Counted from the first letter of the stretch, positions 7,868 through 17,188 are shown. The stretch: 64,000 bases of DNA from an uncultured Collinsella sp. (GCA_959606065.1 CAUHHV010000002.1:62001-126000); one strand, 5' to 3'. Made by a program: numbers and translations. Notes: generated from the letters alone by a model not told the origin.

Positions 7868-8449
7868 CTAGCGCCTCGCATGGGCGCCGATCGGCCGAGT
7901 CGCATAGCGCACCAACGCCGCTGCCAGCAATACCAACAGCATCGCGGTAACATAGCCCGCAGCATCGAATCCTAAATCGATAACGTCGAAATGCCTGCCG
8001 GGAACAAAGATCTTATGTACCTGATCGCCAACGGAGCAGACGGCGCAAAAGAGCAACACGGGCACGCAACGGGAGCATACGCTCCACGGACGCCTGGAAA
8101 AGCAAACCACGACCACCGAGGCGAACAATCCGACGAAGAAAAACTCTACGGTATGGGCAACGCGACGGACGTTCGTGCCCACCCACATGCGAATGGAAGC
8201 AAGTCGGCCAGACCGGACATTCGAAGCAGCCGAATCGGTGCCCCCGGTCATCCCGTTCTCGGTCTGAGCTTCACCCGCGACATCGGCAGCCTGAACGCCC
8301 GTAGCCTGACCCTCCACCACGCGCGCGGTGGACTCGCTCAGCAACGACGTCTCCACCGCATTTTGCTCCGTCAGCACCCAGATGCCCGCCAGCGTTGCAG
8401 CGAACAGAATGATCGCGGTCCATCCGATTATTTGTTTTACGCGCGCCAA
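7868..8449 (-). CDS. VanZ-like membrane protein
   Basis: A 193-aa membrane protein. One N-terminal transmembrane helix (IIGWTAIILFAATLAGIW) is followed by an external linker rich in Ala, Glu and Thr. Two or three further helices follow, with the VanZ-like sequence GDQVHKIFVPGRHFDVIDLG between the last ones. VanZ homologues affect glycopeptide susceptibility in some species; most are of unknown role. The start is taken as TTG at 8449, because a strong AAGGAGG lies 7 nt upstream. A longer frame to 8491 would include that ribosome site. Confidence 0.72.
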   Translation of the reverse strand: MARVKQIIGWTAIILFAATLAGIWVLTEQNAVETSLLSESTARVVEGQATGVQAADVAGEAQTENGMTGGTDSAASNVRSGRLASIRMWVGTNVRRVAHTVEFFFVGLFASVVVVCFSRRPWSVCSRCVPVLLFCAVCSVGDQVHKIFVPGRHFDVIDLGFDAAGYVTAMLLVLLAAALVRYATRPIGAHARR

Positions 8450-8553
8450 GGGCCTACCTCCTTTTTTGAATATCAGCGAGTGTAGCCCCAAATGGCATCG
8501 TCACCGTATCAAAATTTGAATCGCAACAGGAAGCGACAAAGCGACGCAAACCC

Positions 8554-9159
8554 CTACCCCGCCTCGCGCATCCAGCGATCGAACGTCCCCACGCACACGC
8601 CCAGGCACTTTGCCGCCTGGCTGCGGGTAATATCGCCCGCCTCATAGCTATCGCGCACCAGCTCAAACTGAGGAGGGCACGGCTTGCGAGGTCGACCGAA
8701 ACGGACCCCTCGCGCCCGCGCCGCTGCAATCCCCTCCGCCTGGCGCCGATGAATATTCTCGCGCTCCACCTGCGCCACGTAGCTCAGCAGTTGTAGCACA
8801 ATATCGGCAATCAGGGTATTGGTCACATCCGGCGCGCCGCTGGCCCTGGCGCGCGTGTCAAGCAATGGCATGTCCAACACCACAATGGCAACCCCGAGCT
8901 CCTTGGTAATGCGTCGCCATTCCTCAAGAATCTCGGAGTAATTACGGCCAAGCCGGTCGATAGAAAGCACCACCAGCACGTCCCCGTCTCCCAGGATGTG
9001 CAGCAGCTCGCGATACCGCGGGCGATCGAAGTCCTTGCCGCTCGCATGGTCGGCATAAATATTCGCCGAGCCCACGCCATAGGCGCCCAGCGCATCCAGC
9101 TGCCGATTTAGATTCTGATCGCGCGAACTCACCCGCGCATAACCATACACCGTCGCCAT
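8554..9159 (-). CDS. Serine recombinase (resolvase/invertase family)
   Basis: A 201-aa small serine recombinase. The N-terminal catalytic domain begins YGYARVSSRDQN with the nucleophile Ser11. LSIDRLGRNYSEIL (residues ~75-90) carries the conserved DRLGR. The C-terminal helix-turn-helix (GDITRSQAAKCLGVCVGTF) binds the site. Length is normal for resolvases and invertases. No invertible segment or partner transposase is evident. A 37-nt inverted-repeat element lies immediately upstream at 9180-9216 and recurs at 21274, so it could be its substrate or simply the mark of an old mobile element. Confidence 0.9.
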   Translation of the reverse strand: MATVYGYARVSSRDQNLNRQLDALGAYGVGSANIYADHASGKDFDRPRYRELLHILGDGDVLVVLSIDRLGRNYSEILEEWRRITKELGVAIVVLDMPLLDTRARASGAPDVTNTLIADIVLQLLSYVAQVERENIHRRQAEGIAAARARGVRFGRPRKPCPPQFELVRDSYEAGDITRSQAAKCLGVCVGTFDRWMREAG

Positions 9160-9179
9160 CTCATCCCCGCTTTCTTGTA

Positions 9180-9216
9180 AACCTGCCAAAAAGGGACAGG
9201 TTTATTTTGGTAGGTT
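9180..9216. repeat. 37-nt inverted-repeat element, copy 1
   Basis: Ends AACCTGCCAAAA and TTTTGGTAGGTT (one mismatch) enclose the core GGGACAGGTTTA. It sits 20 nt upstream of the recombinase start. A second 37-nt copy is at 21274-21310. Confidence 0.85.
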
Positions 9217-9279
9217 TTACCTCTCGAATAGCAGGTAAGCGGGCGGCCGAGCGGACGGCAAGGTAGCTATGATCCAAAT

Positions 9280-9311
9280 GCGGAGGGCGGCCCCGAAAGA
9301 CCGCCCTCCGC
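9280..9311 (-). terminator. Stem-loop after rnr
   Basis: A perfect stem GCGGAGGGCGG/CCGCCCTCCGC with a 10-nt loop lies 26 nt past the rnr stop. It lacks a T tract, so it may stabilise the 3' end as much as terminate. Confidence 0.6.
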
Positions 9312-9336
9312 TCTCCCGCCATGAGTCGAGATTTGG

Positions 9337-11472
9337 CTAATGGATAAGCTTAAAGTCCAAGTGCCCACGCGTGGTATTGACGCGCGAAACCTCGATAATC
9401 ACGCGCTGGCCCAGTTCATAGCGAGTCCCCGTGTCGGCGCCCGTCAGCGTAAGCGCATCCTCGTCGAACTCGAACCACTCGTTGCCCAGACTCTTGATCG
9501 AAACCAAGCCTTCGACCTGCGTCAGGTCCAAGCGCACAAAGAGGCCCATGCTGCTGACCCATGAGACCGTTCCGGCATAGCGCTCGCCCAGGCGATCCTC
9601 ATAGTACTGGGCAATCTTGATCTTTTGCGTCGCATGGCTAGCGGCATCTGCCGCGCGCTCGGCATCGCTGCATGCGCGGCAGATCTGCGGCAGAATGCGC
9701 GGCAGCGACTCGCGCCCCTTGCCGATCAGCCGCGGTGTACGGACCAGGGCGTCCTTGCCGCCGAGCTGCTCATAGGCCAACTGCAGTTTGAGCACGCGGT
9801 GCACCACCAGATCGGGGTAGCGACGGATGGGACTCGTAAAGTGACAGTAGCACGGCGCGGCGAGCGCAAAGTGGCCCTCGTTGCGCGGCTTGTACAGTGC
9901 GCGCTGCATGCTGCGCAGAAGCAGCGTGTTGACGAGCGGTGCGTTGGCCGTACCGGCGGCAGCATCAACTGCAGCCTGTAGCTCATCGGGACTCCCCAGG
10001 GCGATACCGGCAGCACGGCGATCGTCGATGATGCCCAGCTGCGCCAGCGCAACGGCGGCACCGTGCAGGCTATCGGGGCTCGGATCCTCATGCACGCGAT
10101 AGCAGGCCTCGATATCACGGTCTGCCAGCCACTCTGCAACGCACTCGTTGGCGAGTAGCATGGCTTCCTCGATAAGCGACGTGGCACACGAACGCTCGCG
10201 CGCCACAATCTGCACGGGTACTCCGTCCTCATCCAATAGAGCGCGAATCTCGGCCGTGTCAAAATCGACTGAGCCGCGGGCACGACGAATACGACGGCGA
10301 AGTTCGGCGAGTTCGTTGGCGGCGACAAGGAAATCGCCGAGGTCGACGTTATAGCCGCGAGCAGTTTCCTCGCACGCAAGACCGCGCTCAAGCGCCTCCT
10401 CGCGCGAGGCCTCAGCAGCCGCAACATCCTCAGCGGCGCCTTCCAGCACCGAATACTCAACCGCGTCGGCACGCACCAGCAGCGCCTCGGCGCCGTCATA
10501 GTCCATACGCACACGCGAGCGAATCACGCTGGGGTACGGATCGTAATGCCGCACGCGACCCTGCGCATCGAGCTCAATATCAACGGTAAACGCAAGACGG
10601 TCCTCGTCAGGGCGAAGCGAGCACAGGTCACAGGACAGGCGTTCGGGCAGCATGGGAAGCACGCGATCGGCCAGATACACCGATGTCGTACGATGGCGAG
10701 CCTCAAGATCGATATGCCCGTCCCAAGCCACATAGTGTGAAACGTCGGCGATATGCACGCCCAGCTTGTAGCCACCCTCGGGCGTACGCTCCAGCGAAAT
10801 GGCATCGTCAAAGTCGCGCGCGTCGACCGGGTCGATCGTGATGACAAAGCGGTCGCGCAGATCGCGGCGGAGCGGATCCTTAAGCGCTGCGGACACATCG
10901 AGCGAAAGCCCCTCGGCCTCGTCTAGCGCGGCCTCGGGATAGCTATCGGTATAGCCGTAACGCGCCATCACATATTGAACACCCAAATCGGGCGCGTCAT
11001 CTCCGCCAATGCGGCGTTCGATCGTCACGGTACCCGATTCCAGGCGCGTCGGGTAGGTCAAAATGCGTGCGACAACGGCATCACCCGGGCGGACGCCCAG
11101 GCGATCCGCCGAGGTATCCTCGGGCAGAATGAAGAAGTCGGCCTTCAGACGCGAATCGAGCGGCTCAATCACACCGAGCGGACCGGCGGTCTGGTACGTA
11201 CCCACCACGCTTACGGCTGCGCGCTCAACCACGCCTTCGATCACGGCGCGCCGTTCACCGTGTGGGCTGTTCTTAATGCTCACGGCAACGGTATCGCCAT
11301 CCATGATCTCGCGCTTACCGCGGCCCATGACCTTGTAGTCGCCGTTTTCGGTTACAACGTAGGCGCTATGCTCATGGAGCTGCACGCGTCCGGTCAGGCT
11401 CGGACGGCGTTCGCTGCGCACCGGCCCGCGCTTATTGCGAGCTCCACGCTTATGCTTGTTATTGCGCCCCAT
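9337..11472 (-). CDS. rnr: Ribonuclease R (RNB-family 3'-5' exoribonuclease)
   Basis: Degrades structured RNA from the 3' end in the cytoplasm, and in other bacteria also acts in trans-translation quality control. The protein is 711 aa. Domains in order: a basic N-terminus, cold-shock/OB domain (residues ~25-160), the RNB catalytic domain with TIDPVDARDFDDAISL near residue 215 (Asp residues bind Mg2+), and a C-terminal S1 domain (GTVSWVSSMGLFVRLD). FTSPIRRYPDLVVHR is the conserved RNB box. The start at 11472 has GGAGG upstream. smpB is nearby but not in the same operon. Confidence 0.95.
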   Translation of the reverse strand: MGRNNKHKRGARNKRGPVRSERRPSLTGRVQLHEHSAYVVTENGDYKVMGRGKREIMDGDTVAVSIKNSPHGERRAVIEGVVERAAVSVVGTYQTAGPLGVIEPLDSRLKADFFILPEDTSADRLGVRPGDAVVARILTYPTRLESGTVTIERRIGGDDAPDLGVQYVMARYGYTDSYPEAALDEAEGLSLDVSAALKDPLRRDLRDRFVITIDPVDARDFDDAISLERTPEGGYKLGVHIADVSHYVAWDGHIDLEARHRTTSVYLADRVLPMLPERLSCDLCSLRPDEDRLAFTVDIELDAQGRVRHYDPYPSVIRSRVRMDYDGAEALLVRADAVEYSVLEGAAEDVAAAEASREEALERGLACEETARGYNVDLGDFLVAANELAELRRRIRRARGSVDFDTAEIRALLDEDGVPVQIVARERSCATSLIEEAMLLANECVAEWLADRDIEACYRVHEDPSPDSLHGAAVALAQLGIIDDRRAAGIALGSPDELQAAVDAAAGTANAPLVNTLLLRSMQRALYKPRNEGHFALAAPCYCHFTSPIRRYPDLVVHRVLKLQLAYEQLGGKDALVRTPRLIGKGRESLPRILPQICRACSDAERAADAASHATQKIKIAQYYEDRLGERYAGTVSWVSSMGLFVRLDLTQVEGLVSIKSLGNEWFEFDEDALTLTGADTGTRYELGQRVIIEVSRVNTTRGHLDFKLIH

Positions 11473-11607
11473 GGCGCCTCCTAACTATCGATGACGAACT
11501 CCAAAGAGTCTACCCAAATGATTCGCTTTCCTGCCGTCCCCTAGAGATCAAAAAACGGGCCGCCCCATAAGAGACGACCCGTTGGAAGGGATGAATTCCA
11601 GGCATGC

Positions 11608-12528
11608 CTACACGCGCAGGTAGCGGCGCATGGCGATGGCAGAACCAAAGAGACCGATAATCACGCCGACCAGAATCAGCGCAGCATAGGTCACCAGGTA
11701 GTACTGCATCGGCAGGGCAAACGACATCCAGCCGATGCTCTCCTGCAGACGCGGAATCATCAGATTACGCAGCAGCTCCAGAACGCCGATGGAAAGCAGC
11801 GAGCCCAAAATGGCCTGCAGTACGCCCTCGGTGATAAACGGGCCACGAATGAAGCCGTTGCTGGCGCCGACCAGACGCATAATCGCAATCTCACGACGAC
11901 GCGCCGTGATGGACAGGCGAATCGTGTTGTTGATGAAGATGAATGCGATAAAGGTCAGAAGGCCAACGAGCACCACGGCGGCGATGCGAATGTAGTTGGT
12001 CACCTGGAACAGGCGGCTCACTTCCTCCTGGCCGTACAGCACGCTCGCGTTGACGTCGCCGTCATCCGCGATCTTCTGGAAATCGGCATTCTTCTTGAGC
12101 TTCTCTGCCGTGCTCTCGACCTTGGACGGATCGTCCATCTCAATTGCAAACGAAGCCGGCAGCGGGTTCTGGCCATCGAGCGCGCTCATGGTGGCGTCGG
12201 CGTTGCCCGACATCTTGCTCGTATACTCGGCCAGCGCGTCGTCCTTGTCCTTATAGGTAACGGACTTGACGTTATTCCACGTCTTAAGCTCGGCCTCAAA
12301 AGCCTGAACATCGGCCTGATCGGCGTCATCACTAATGAACGCGTTGATGACAACCTGATCCTCGACGGTGCCGATCACGGAGTTCAGCATCGCGGAGCCC
12401 ATGATAAACAGGCCGATGATAAACAGCGAAAGGAAGATCGTGATGACGGCGCCGAGCGAGGTAGTCCAGTTACGGAAGAAGTGGCTGATTGCCTCTTTGA
12501 AGGAGTAGCCCACGTTAGTTGGTGCCAT
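11608..12528 (-). CDS. ftsX: Cell-division ABC-like membrane protein FtsX
   Basis: Partner of FtsE in the divisome; it transmits ATPase activity to cell-wall hydrolases outside. The 306-aa protein has FtsX topology: one N-terminal helix (residues ~25-50), a large extracellular domain (~55-175), then three helices with the conserved cytosolic RREIAIMRLVGASNGFIRGPF. Its start lies inside the end of ftsE (14-nt overlap), so the pair is translationally coupled. The extracellular domain is Asp/Lys-rich and would contact a hydrolase; none is encoded next door. Confidence 0.95.
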   Translation of the reverse strand: MAPTNVGYSFKEAISHFFRNWTTSLGAVITIFLSLFIIGLFIMGSAMLNSVIGTVEDQVVINAFISDDADQADVQAFEAELKTWNNVKSVTYKDKDDALAEYTSKMSGNADATMSALDGQNPLPASFAIEMDDPSKVESTAEKLKKNADFQKIADDGDVNASVLYGQEEVSRLFQVTNYIRIAAVVLVGLLTFIAFIFINNTIRLSITARRREIAIMRLVGASNGFIRGPFITEGVLQAILGSLLSIGVLELLRNLMIPRLQESIGWMSFALPMQYYLVTYAALILVGVIIGLFGSAIAMRRYLRV

Positions 12529-13735
12529 AGTTGCCGTAACCTCCCCTCTCCTGGTCGCGGATAACGTGGCCGCCCTCGAGGGCGATCACGCGACGGTGCA
12601 TGCTATCGACCATCTCGCGGTCGTGCGTGGCGACGATCACGGTGGTGCCGGTGCGGTTAATACGCTCGAGCAGCTTCATGATGCCCAGCGAGATCGCCGG
12701 GTCGAGGTTACCCGTGGGCTCGTCACAGATCAGCAGCGGCGGACGGTTGACCATAGCGCGGGCGACGGCAACGCGCTGCTGCTCGCCACCGGAAAGCTGG
12801 TCGGGCAGCGAGTCCATCTGATCGGCAAGACCGACCAGACGCAGCACCTCGGGCACCTGGCTGCGAATGACGCCCTTGGGCTTGCCGATGCACTGCAGGG
12901 CAAACGCCACGTTTTCGTAGGCGGTCTTTTGCGGCAGAAGCTTAAAGTCCTGGAACACGGCACCAATCTGACGACGCAGGAATGGGACCTTGCGGTTCTT
13001 GATCTTCATGAGGTCCTGGCCGGCGACCAAAATACGACCGCTTGTGGGCTTGACGTCGCGGTTGAGCGTCGACAGCAGCGTGGTCTTGCCCGAGCCGGAG
13101 TGACCGACCAAAAAGACGAACTCGCCCGGATAGATCTCGATGTTAATGTCGTCGAGTGCAGGCTTGTTGGGCTGTGCCGGATAGATCTTGGTGACATGCT
13201 CCATAAGGATGACGGGCTCGACACCGGCCTGCTTGGCCATCTTCTTGCGGCTGGCCTGCGGATCGATGGGCGCAAACACCGACGTAAAATCGGGGTTGTT
13301 GAGCGCGTTATCGAGGCTTGCGACCTCGGCTGCCTGATCGCTCTCGACCACCGGGGCAGCAGGCTGCGTGGGATCGGGAATAGCGGCAAAGAGGCCGGAC
13401 TGCGCAGGCTGAGGAGCCGGTGTCGCAGGAGCCATGGGGTCGGGAATGCCGGCCATGCTAGGCTGCGGCGCGGCGGCGCCAGCCTGAGGCTGCTCCACGC
13501 GAGCGGTCACAGCCTGAACGGGCTCAAAACCCGCCGTGCCGGAAAGCGCGACATCGCTGGTGGGATTGTAGGCAAAGGGATCGGATGCCGGCTGTGCCTG
13601 ATCTGCCGGCTGAGCGGGAGCCTGAGCAACAGGCTGGCCCTCTGAATCCGGAGTGGCGAAACGACTGCCCTGGACGCCTGTCTGCGTCTTGGGGGCATCA
13701 TCGCCCGCACCGGAGGTACGGAAGTGGTTACCCAC
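12515..13735 (-). CDS. ftsE: Cell-division ATPase FtsE with a long N-terminal extension
   Basis: ABC ATPase that works with FtsX at the septum. The protein is 406 aa, whereas FtsE is usually about 220-230. The ATPase starts near residue 175 (VILMEHVTKIYP). Walker A is GHSGSGKTT (211-219), then LSGGEQQRVAVARA and LLICDEPTGNLDP. Residues 1-170 are low-complexity Ala/Pro/Gln with repeated IPDP motifs and no membrane span. The start is GTG at 13735 with AAGGAG 6 nt upstream. The internal Met166 has no good ribosome site, so the extension is likely real. Confidence 0.93.
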   Translation of the reverse strand: MGNHFRTSGAGDDAPKTQTGVQGSRFATPDSEGQPVAQAPAQPADQAQPASDPFAYNPTSDVALSGTAGFEPVQAVTARVEQPQAGAAAPQPSMAGIPDPMAPATPAPQPAQSGLFAAIPDPTQPAAPVVESDQAAEVASLDNALNNPDFTSVFAPIDPQASRKKMAKQAGVEPVILMEHVTKIYPAQPNKPALDDINIEIYPGEFVFLVGHSGSGKTTLLSTLNRDVKPTSGRILVAGQDLMKIKNRKVPFLRRQIGAVFQDFKLLPQKTAYENVAFALQCIGKPKGVIRSQVPEVLRLVGLADQMDSLPDQLSGGEQQRVAVARAMVNRPPLLICDEPTGNLDPAISLGIMKLLERINRTGTTVIVATHDREMVDSMHRRVIALEGGHVIRDQERGGYGNYGTN

Positions 13736-13838
13736 TGGTGCTCCTTATCGTCGTGCGTTTAAACTACATGAGCGCTTTGTATTTTAGCAGCATTAGCTTT
13801 ACTGCACATAAGAAGCATGGCGGGGTTTGGGTCTCACC

Positions 13839-13966
13839 GGCCGGGCGCAGGGTTACCTCCCAAATCGTCCTCGCGCATGGCCTGCATTTGTCCTGCTCCT
13901 GCGGAGCTGCGGACAAACGCCGGCCTGCGCTGCGGAAAGATTTGGGAGGTAACCCTGCGCCCGGCC
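13839..13966. repeat. 128-nt palindrome with perfect 28-nt arms
   Basis: The left arm (13839-13866) begins GGCCGGGCGCAGGG and is the exact reverse complement of the right arm (13939-13966). The inside is itself near-palindromic around TTTGTCC and GGACAAA. The size suggests a MITE-like element or cruciform-forming site. It is the only copy in the window. Confidence 0.9.
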
Positions 13967-14106
13967 TGCGGCTACTATGGGGCCGACGCACCAACTTGAG
14001 ATGCTGCGCATACAAAGTTGGAAGGGTCTGAATTGCACTTTGTTGGGATGGGCCCGTTTCCCCATGGGAACTTTGCTTGGCAGGACTCTAATTTTAATTC
14101 AGCATA

Positions 14107-14139
14107 AACAGGGGCGCCCTCTTTGAGGACGCCCCTGTT
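14107..14139 (-). terminator. Terminator of the transketolase operon
   Basis: AACAGGGGCG and CGCCCCTGTT arms around a 13-nt centre, 47 nt past the tktB stop on the minus strand. Confidence 0.7.
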
Positions 14140-14185
14140 CTAGCTTGTTTGCGGTTGTCGAAGCGATGTTTTGCCTCGTCTTGCC

Positions 14186-15127
14186 TTATGCCAAGAACCC
14201 CTTGGTGGTCGCCACGATGTTGGCGGCGTCCAGGCCGTACTTGTGCAGGAGCTCGGCACCCGGGCCGGACTCGCCGAAGGTGTCGTTGACGCCAATCTTC
14301 TTGAGCGGCGTCGGGCACTGCTCGCACAGAACATCGGCAACGGCGCTGCCCAGGCCACCGATCACGGAGTGCTCCTCGACGGTCACGACGTGGCCGGTCT
14401 TGGTGGCGCTCTTGACGATCAGGTCGGCATCGATGGGCTTGATGGTGTGCATGTTGATGACCTCGGCATCGATGCCCTCGGCAGCAAGCTGCTCAGCGGC
14501 CTCGAGAGCCTCGCCGACCATCAGACCGCAAGCGATGATGGTGACGTCGGCGCCCTCGCGCATGACGATGCCCTTGCCCACCTCGAACTTGTAGGTCTCG
14601 GGGTCGTTGATGACCGGCGAGGCCAGACGGGCAAAGCGCATGTACACGGGGCCATCGCACTCGTAGGCGGCGCGCGTCACGGCGCGGGCCTCCACGTCGT
14701 CGGCGGGAACAATCACGGTCATGCCGGGGATAACGCGCATGAGGGCGATATCCTCGCAGCACTGGTGCGTGGCGCCATCCTCGCCCACCGAGATACCGGC
14801 GTGCGTGGCACCAATCTTAACGTTAAGGTGCGGGTAGCCGATGGAATTGCGGACCTGCTCAAAGGCGCGGCCAGCGGCAAACATGGCAAAGCTGCTCGCG
14901 AAGGCAACGCGGCCGGTGGTCGCGATACCAGCGGCAACACCCATCAGGTTGCTCTCGGCGATGCCCACATCGAAGAAGCGGTCGGGGCAGGCTGCCTTGA
15001 ACTTGCCGGTCTGCGTGGCGGCGGCCAGGTCGGCGTCGAGGACCACAAAGTCATCGTGCTCGTTGGCGAGCTCGACGAGGGCCTCGCCGTAGCTTACGCG
15101 CGTGGCGATTTTCTTGACGTCTGCCAT
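14186..15127 (-). CDS. Transketolase, C-terminal subunit
   Basis: Second half of a split transketolase, which moves two-carbon units between sugar phosphates in the non-oxidative pentose phosphate pathway. The 313-aa chain holds the pyrimidine-binding domain (residues ~1-190; VSYGEALVELA, DVGIAESNLMGVAAG with the cofactor-activating Glu, and ATHAGISVGEDGATHQ). The C-terminal transketolase domain follows. The start at 15127 lies 1 nt past the stop of the N-terminal subunit gene. An upstream in-frame extension overlaps that gene and is not used. Confidence 0.93.
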   Translation of the reverse strand: MADVKKIATRVSYGEALVELANEHDDFVVLDADLAAATQTGKFKAACPDRFFDVGIAESNLMGVAAGIATTGRVAFASSFAMFAAGRAFEQVRNSIGYPHLNVKIGATHAGISVGEDGATHQCCEDIALMRVIPGMTVIVPADDVEARAVTRAAYECDGPVYMRFARLASPVINDPETYKFEVGKGIVMREGADVTIIACGLMVGEALEAAEQLAAEGIDAEVINMHTIKPIDADLIVKSATKTGHVVTVEEHSVIGGLGSAVADVLCEQCPTPLKKIGVNDTFGESGPGAELLHKYGLDAANIVATTKGFLA

Positions 15128-15128
15128 C

Positions 15129-15959
15129 CTAGAGCTCCTCTCCGGCGGCCGTGAGCTCTGCCATGGCCTGCTCAAACTGTTCATCGTTGGGGGCCTTGCC
15201 GTGCCAACCCACCTGGTTCTCCATAAAGGAAACGCCCTTGCCCTTGGTGGTCTCGGCGATGATGGCGGTCGGCTGACCCTTGGTGGCGCGGGCCTCGGCA
15301 AAGGCGGCGCGGATCTGATCGAAATCGTTGCCGTCGGCGAGCTCCACCACGTGGAACTTGAAGGCGCGGAACTTGTCGGCGAGCGGCATGGGGTCGTTGA
15401 CCTCCTCGACGGGGCCGTCGATCTGCAGGCCGTTGTGGTCGACGATCACGCAGAGGTTGTCAAGCTGCTGGTTGCCGGCAAACATGGCGGCCTCCCAAAC
15501 CTGGCCCTCCTCGCTCTCGCCGTCGCCCAGCAGGGCGTAGGTGCGATAGTCGTCGCCCCAGTGCTTGGCGGCAACGGCCATGCCCACGGCGGCGGAGATG
15601 CCCTGGCCGAGCGAACCGGTGGACATATCGACGCCCGGGGTGTCGTTCATGTTGGGGTGACCCTGCAGGTGGCTGCCGATGTGGCGCAGCGTCTCGAGAT
15701 CCTCCTTGGGGAAGAATCCGCGCTCGGCGAGCACAGCGTACAGACCAGGCGCGCAATGACCCTTGGAAAGCACGAAGCGATCGCGGTCGGCCTTGCGGGG
15801 GTCGGCCGGGTCGACGTTCATTTCCTCAAAGTACAGATAGGTCATGATGTCGGCAGCGCCGAGCGAACCGCCCGGATGGCCGGACTTGGCAGCGTGCACG
15901 CCGGTGACGATGCCCTTCCTTACCTCGTTGGCAACCTTTTTGAGCTCTTCGTCGCTCAT
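15129..15959 (-). CDS. Transketolase, N-terminal (thiamine diphosphate) subunit
   Basis: The 276-aa chain has the thiamine-diphosphate domain. SGHPGGSLGAADI near residue 26, LSKGHCAPGLYA, and the Mg2+/TPP motif GDGESEEGQVWEA followed by the distal Asn-His (VDHNGLQ) are all present. It pairs with the C-terminal subunit directly downstream to make a functional enzyme. Split transketolases are common in archaea and anaerobic bacteria. The start has GAAAGGAAGG upstream. The operon ends at 14107-14139. Confidence 0.94.
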   Translation of the reverse strand: MSDEELKKVANEVRKGIVTGVHAAKSGHPGGSLGAADIMTYLYFEEMNVDPADPRKADRDRFVLSKGHCAPGLYAVLAERGFFPKEDLETLRHIGSHLQGHPNMNDTPGVDMSTGSLGQGISAAVGMAVAAKHWGDDYRTYALLGDGESEEGQVWEAAMFAGNQQLDNLCVIVDHNGLQIDGPVEEVNDPMPLADKFRAFKFHVVELADGNDFDQIRAAFAEARATKGQPTAIIAETTKGKGVSFMENQVGWHGKAPNDEQFEQAMAELTAAGEEL

Positions 15960-16167
15960 TGTGCCTTCCTTTCATCCTCTTAAGACAAGATGCGCACGGC
16001 ACGGAAAGGTAGTCCCAACACAGCCGCGATGCACGTACGTCATTCATTATGCTGGAAACTGGAAGCTTTACCAGAGTATTTATCATTATTTGAACAATTG
16101 AGCAGGCAGAACCGCTGATGAAACGGTTTATCAATGTGAACGTCTTTTGGATGGAACGCAGTCGGCC

Positions 16168-17058
16168 CTACGCGTTAATGTCCTTGAATCCCTCACCGAA
16201 GGTTTCCGTAACGTCGGCGACCGTCACAATGGCGTGAGGATCGCGCTCGCGCACGATCGTTTTGAGGGTGTTGAGCTCGCGGCGGCTCACAATGACCATG
16301 ATCACCGGCTTCTCGGCACCCGAGTACATGCCGGTCGCCCTAAACTTGGTGCAGCCGCGGCCCAGGCCATACATGATGTCGGCCGCGATATCGGGAAACT
16401 TGTCCGAGATGATGAGCACCATACGGCGCCTGTTGCCACCGTCGACCACGGCATCGATCACGTAGCCGCTAATGACCATCGAAAGGCCCGCATACAGCGC
16501 GTTTTCGACCGAAAAGACCGGGGCCGACAGCGCGCACACGGCAACATCGATCGCCATGACGGTCGAGCCAACCGGCAGCGATGTGTTGCGCGAGATGATC
16601 TGGCCGATCGTGTCAGAGCCGCCAGTGTTGGCACCGGCGCGCAACACCATGCCATACCCGATGCCCGTGATAATGCCGCCCCACATAGCGGGCAGCATCA
16701 GGTCGGCATGTGCCAGCGGCGCCACAAACGGAGCGAACAGGTCGGTGAAAAAACCCAGCAGCACAAAACCGGTCGCCGTCTGCACCACGTAGAACATGCC
16801 ACCCTCGCGCATAACAACCAGCAGCAGCAAGGCATTCATCACGATGGTCTGGATACCGACGGGAAGCGATATGCCATGCGAGGCGCCGACCGCCTGAATA
16901 ATGGTGGCAAGGCCTGTGACGCCGCCGGCGGCAAGGCCGTTGGGGATCAAAAACAAGTCTGTCGCGATAGCTGCCAGGGCGCAGCCAAACATAATCTTGG
17001 GCAAGTCATGAAAGAAGTTCATCGAAAGAATGCGCTTGATGTCCAGACGATATGCCAT
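16168..17058 (-). CDS. YitT-family membrane protein with DUF2179 domain
   Basis: A 296-aa membrane protein. About five or six hydrophobic segments in residues 20-190 include the family's LIPNGLAAGGVTGLA and GANTGGSDTIGQII. A soluble C-terminal DUF2179-type domain follows (residues ~215-290). Function is unknown; relatives are annotated as YitT/YczE-like transporters. The start at 17058 has GGAGG 6 nt upstream. That ribosome site directly follows the T tract of a terminator-like hairpin (17074-17099). Confidence 0.85.
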   Translation of the reverse strand: MAYRLDIKRILSMNFFHDLPKIMFGCALAAIATDLFLIPNGLAAGGVTGLATIIQAVGASHGISLPVGIQTIVMNALLLLVVMREGGMFYVVQTATGFVLLGFFTDLFAPFVAPLAHADLMLPAMWGGIITGIGYGMVLRAGANTGGSDTIGQIISRNTSLPVGSTVMAIDVAVCALSAPVFSVENALYAGLSMVISGYVIDAVVDGGNRRRMVLIISDKFPDIAADIMYGLGRGCTKFRATGMYSGAEKPVIMVIVSRRELNTLKTIVRERDPHAIVTVADVTETFGEGFKDINA

Positions 17059-17073
17059 GCTGCCTCCCTCAAA

Positions 17074-17099
17074 AAAGCGCACCCAAACGAGTGCGCTTT
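17074..17099 (-). terminator. Terminator-like hairpin between prfB and the YitT gene
   Basis: AAAGCGCAC and GTGCGCTTT arms with an 8-nt loop and a run of T on the minus strand. It ends prfB about 90 nt past its stop, and the T run abuts the YitT ribosome site. Confidence 0.8.
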
Positions 17100-17188
17100 G
17101 AACTTCTTGCTGTATTCGATTCTACCGATTCACCGGGCAAATACCACCCCTGCGAAGTGTTTGCATCGACCCGGAGCCAATCATGTGC

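Larger units (their letters stand above)
13736..14185. other. Gene-free stretch between tktB and ftsE
   Basis: This 450-nt gap holds a large palindrome (13839-13966) and the tkt terminator (14107-14139). No frame has a ribosome site or recognisable product. Confidence 0.7.
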
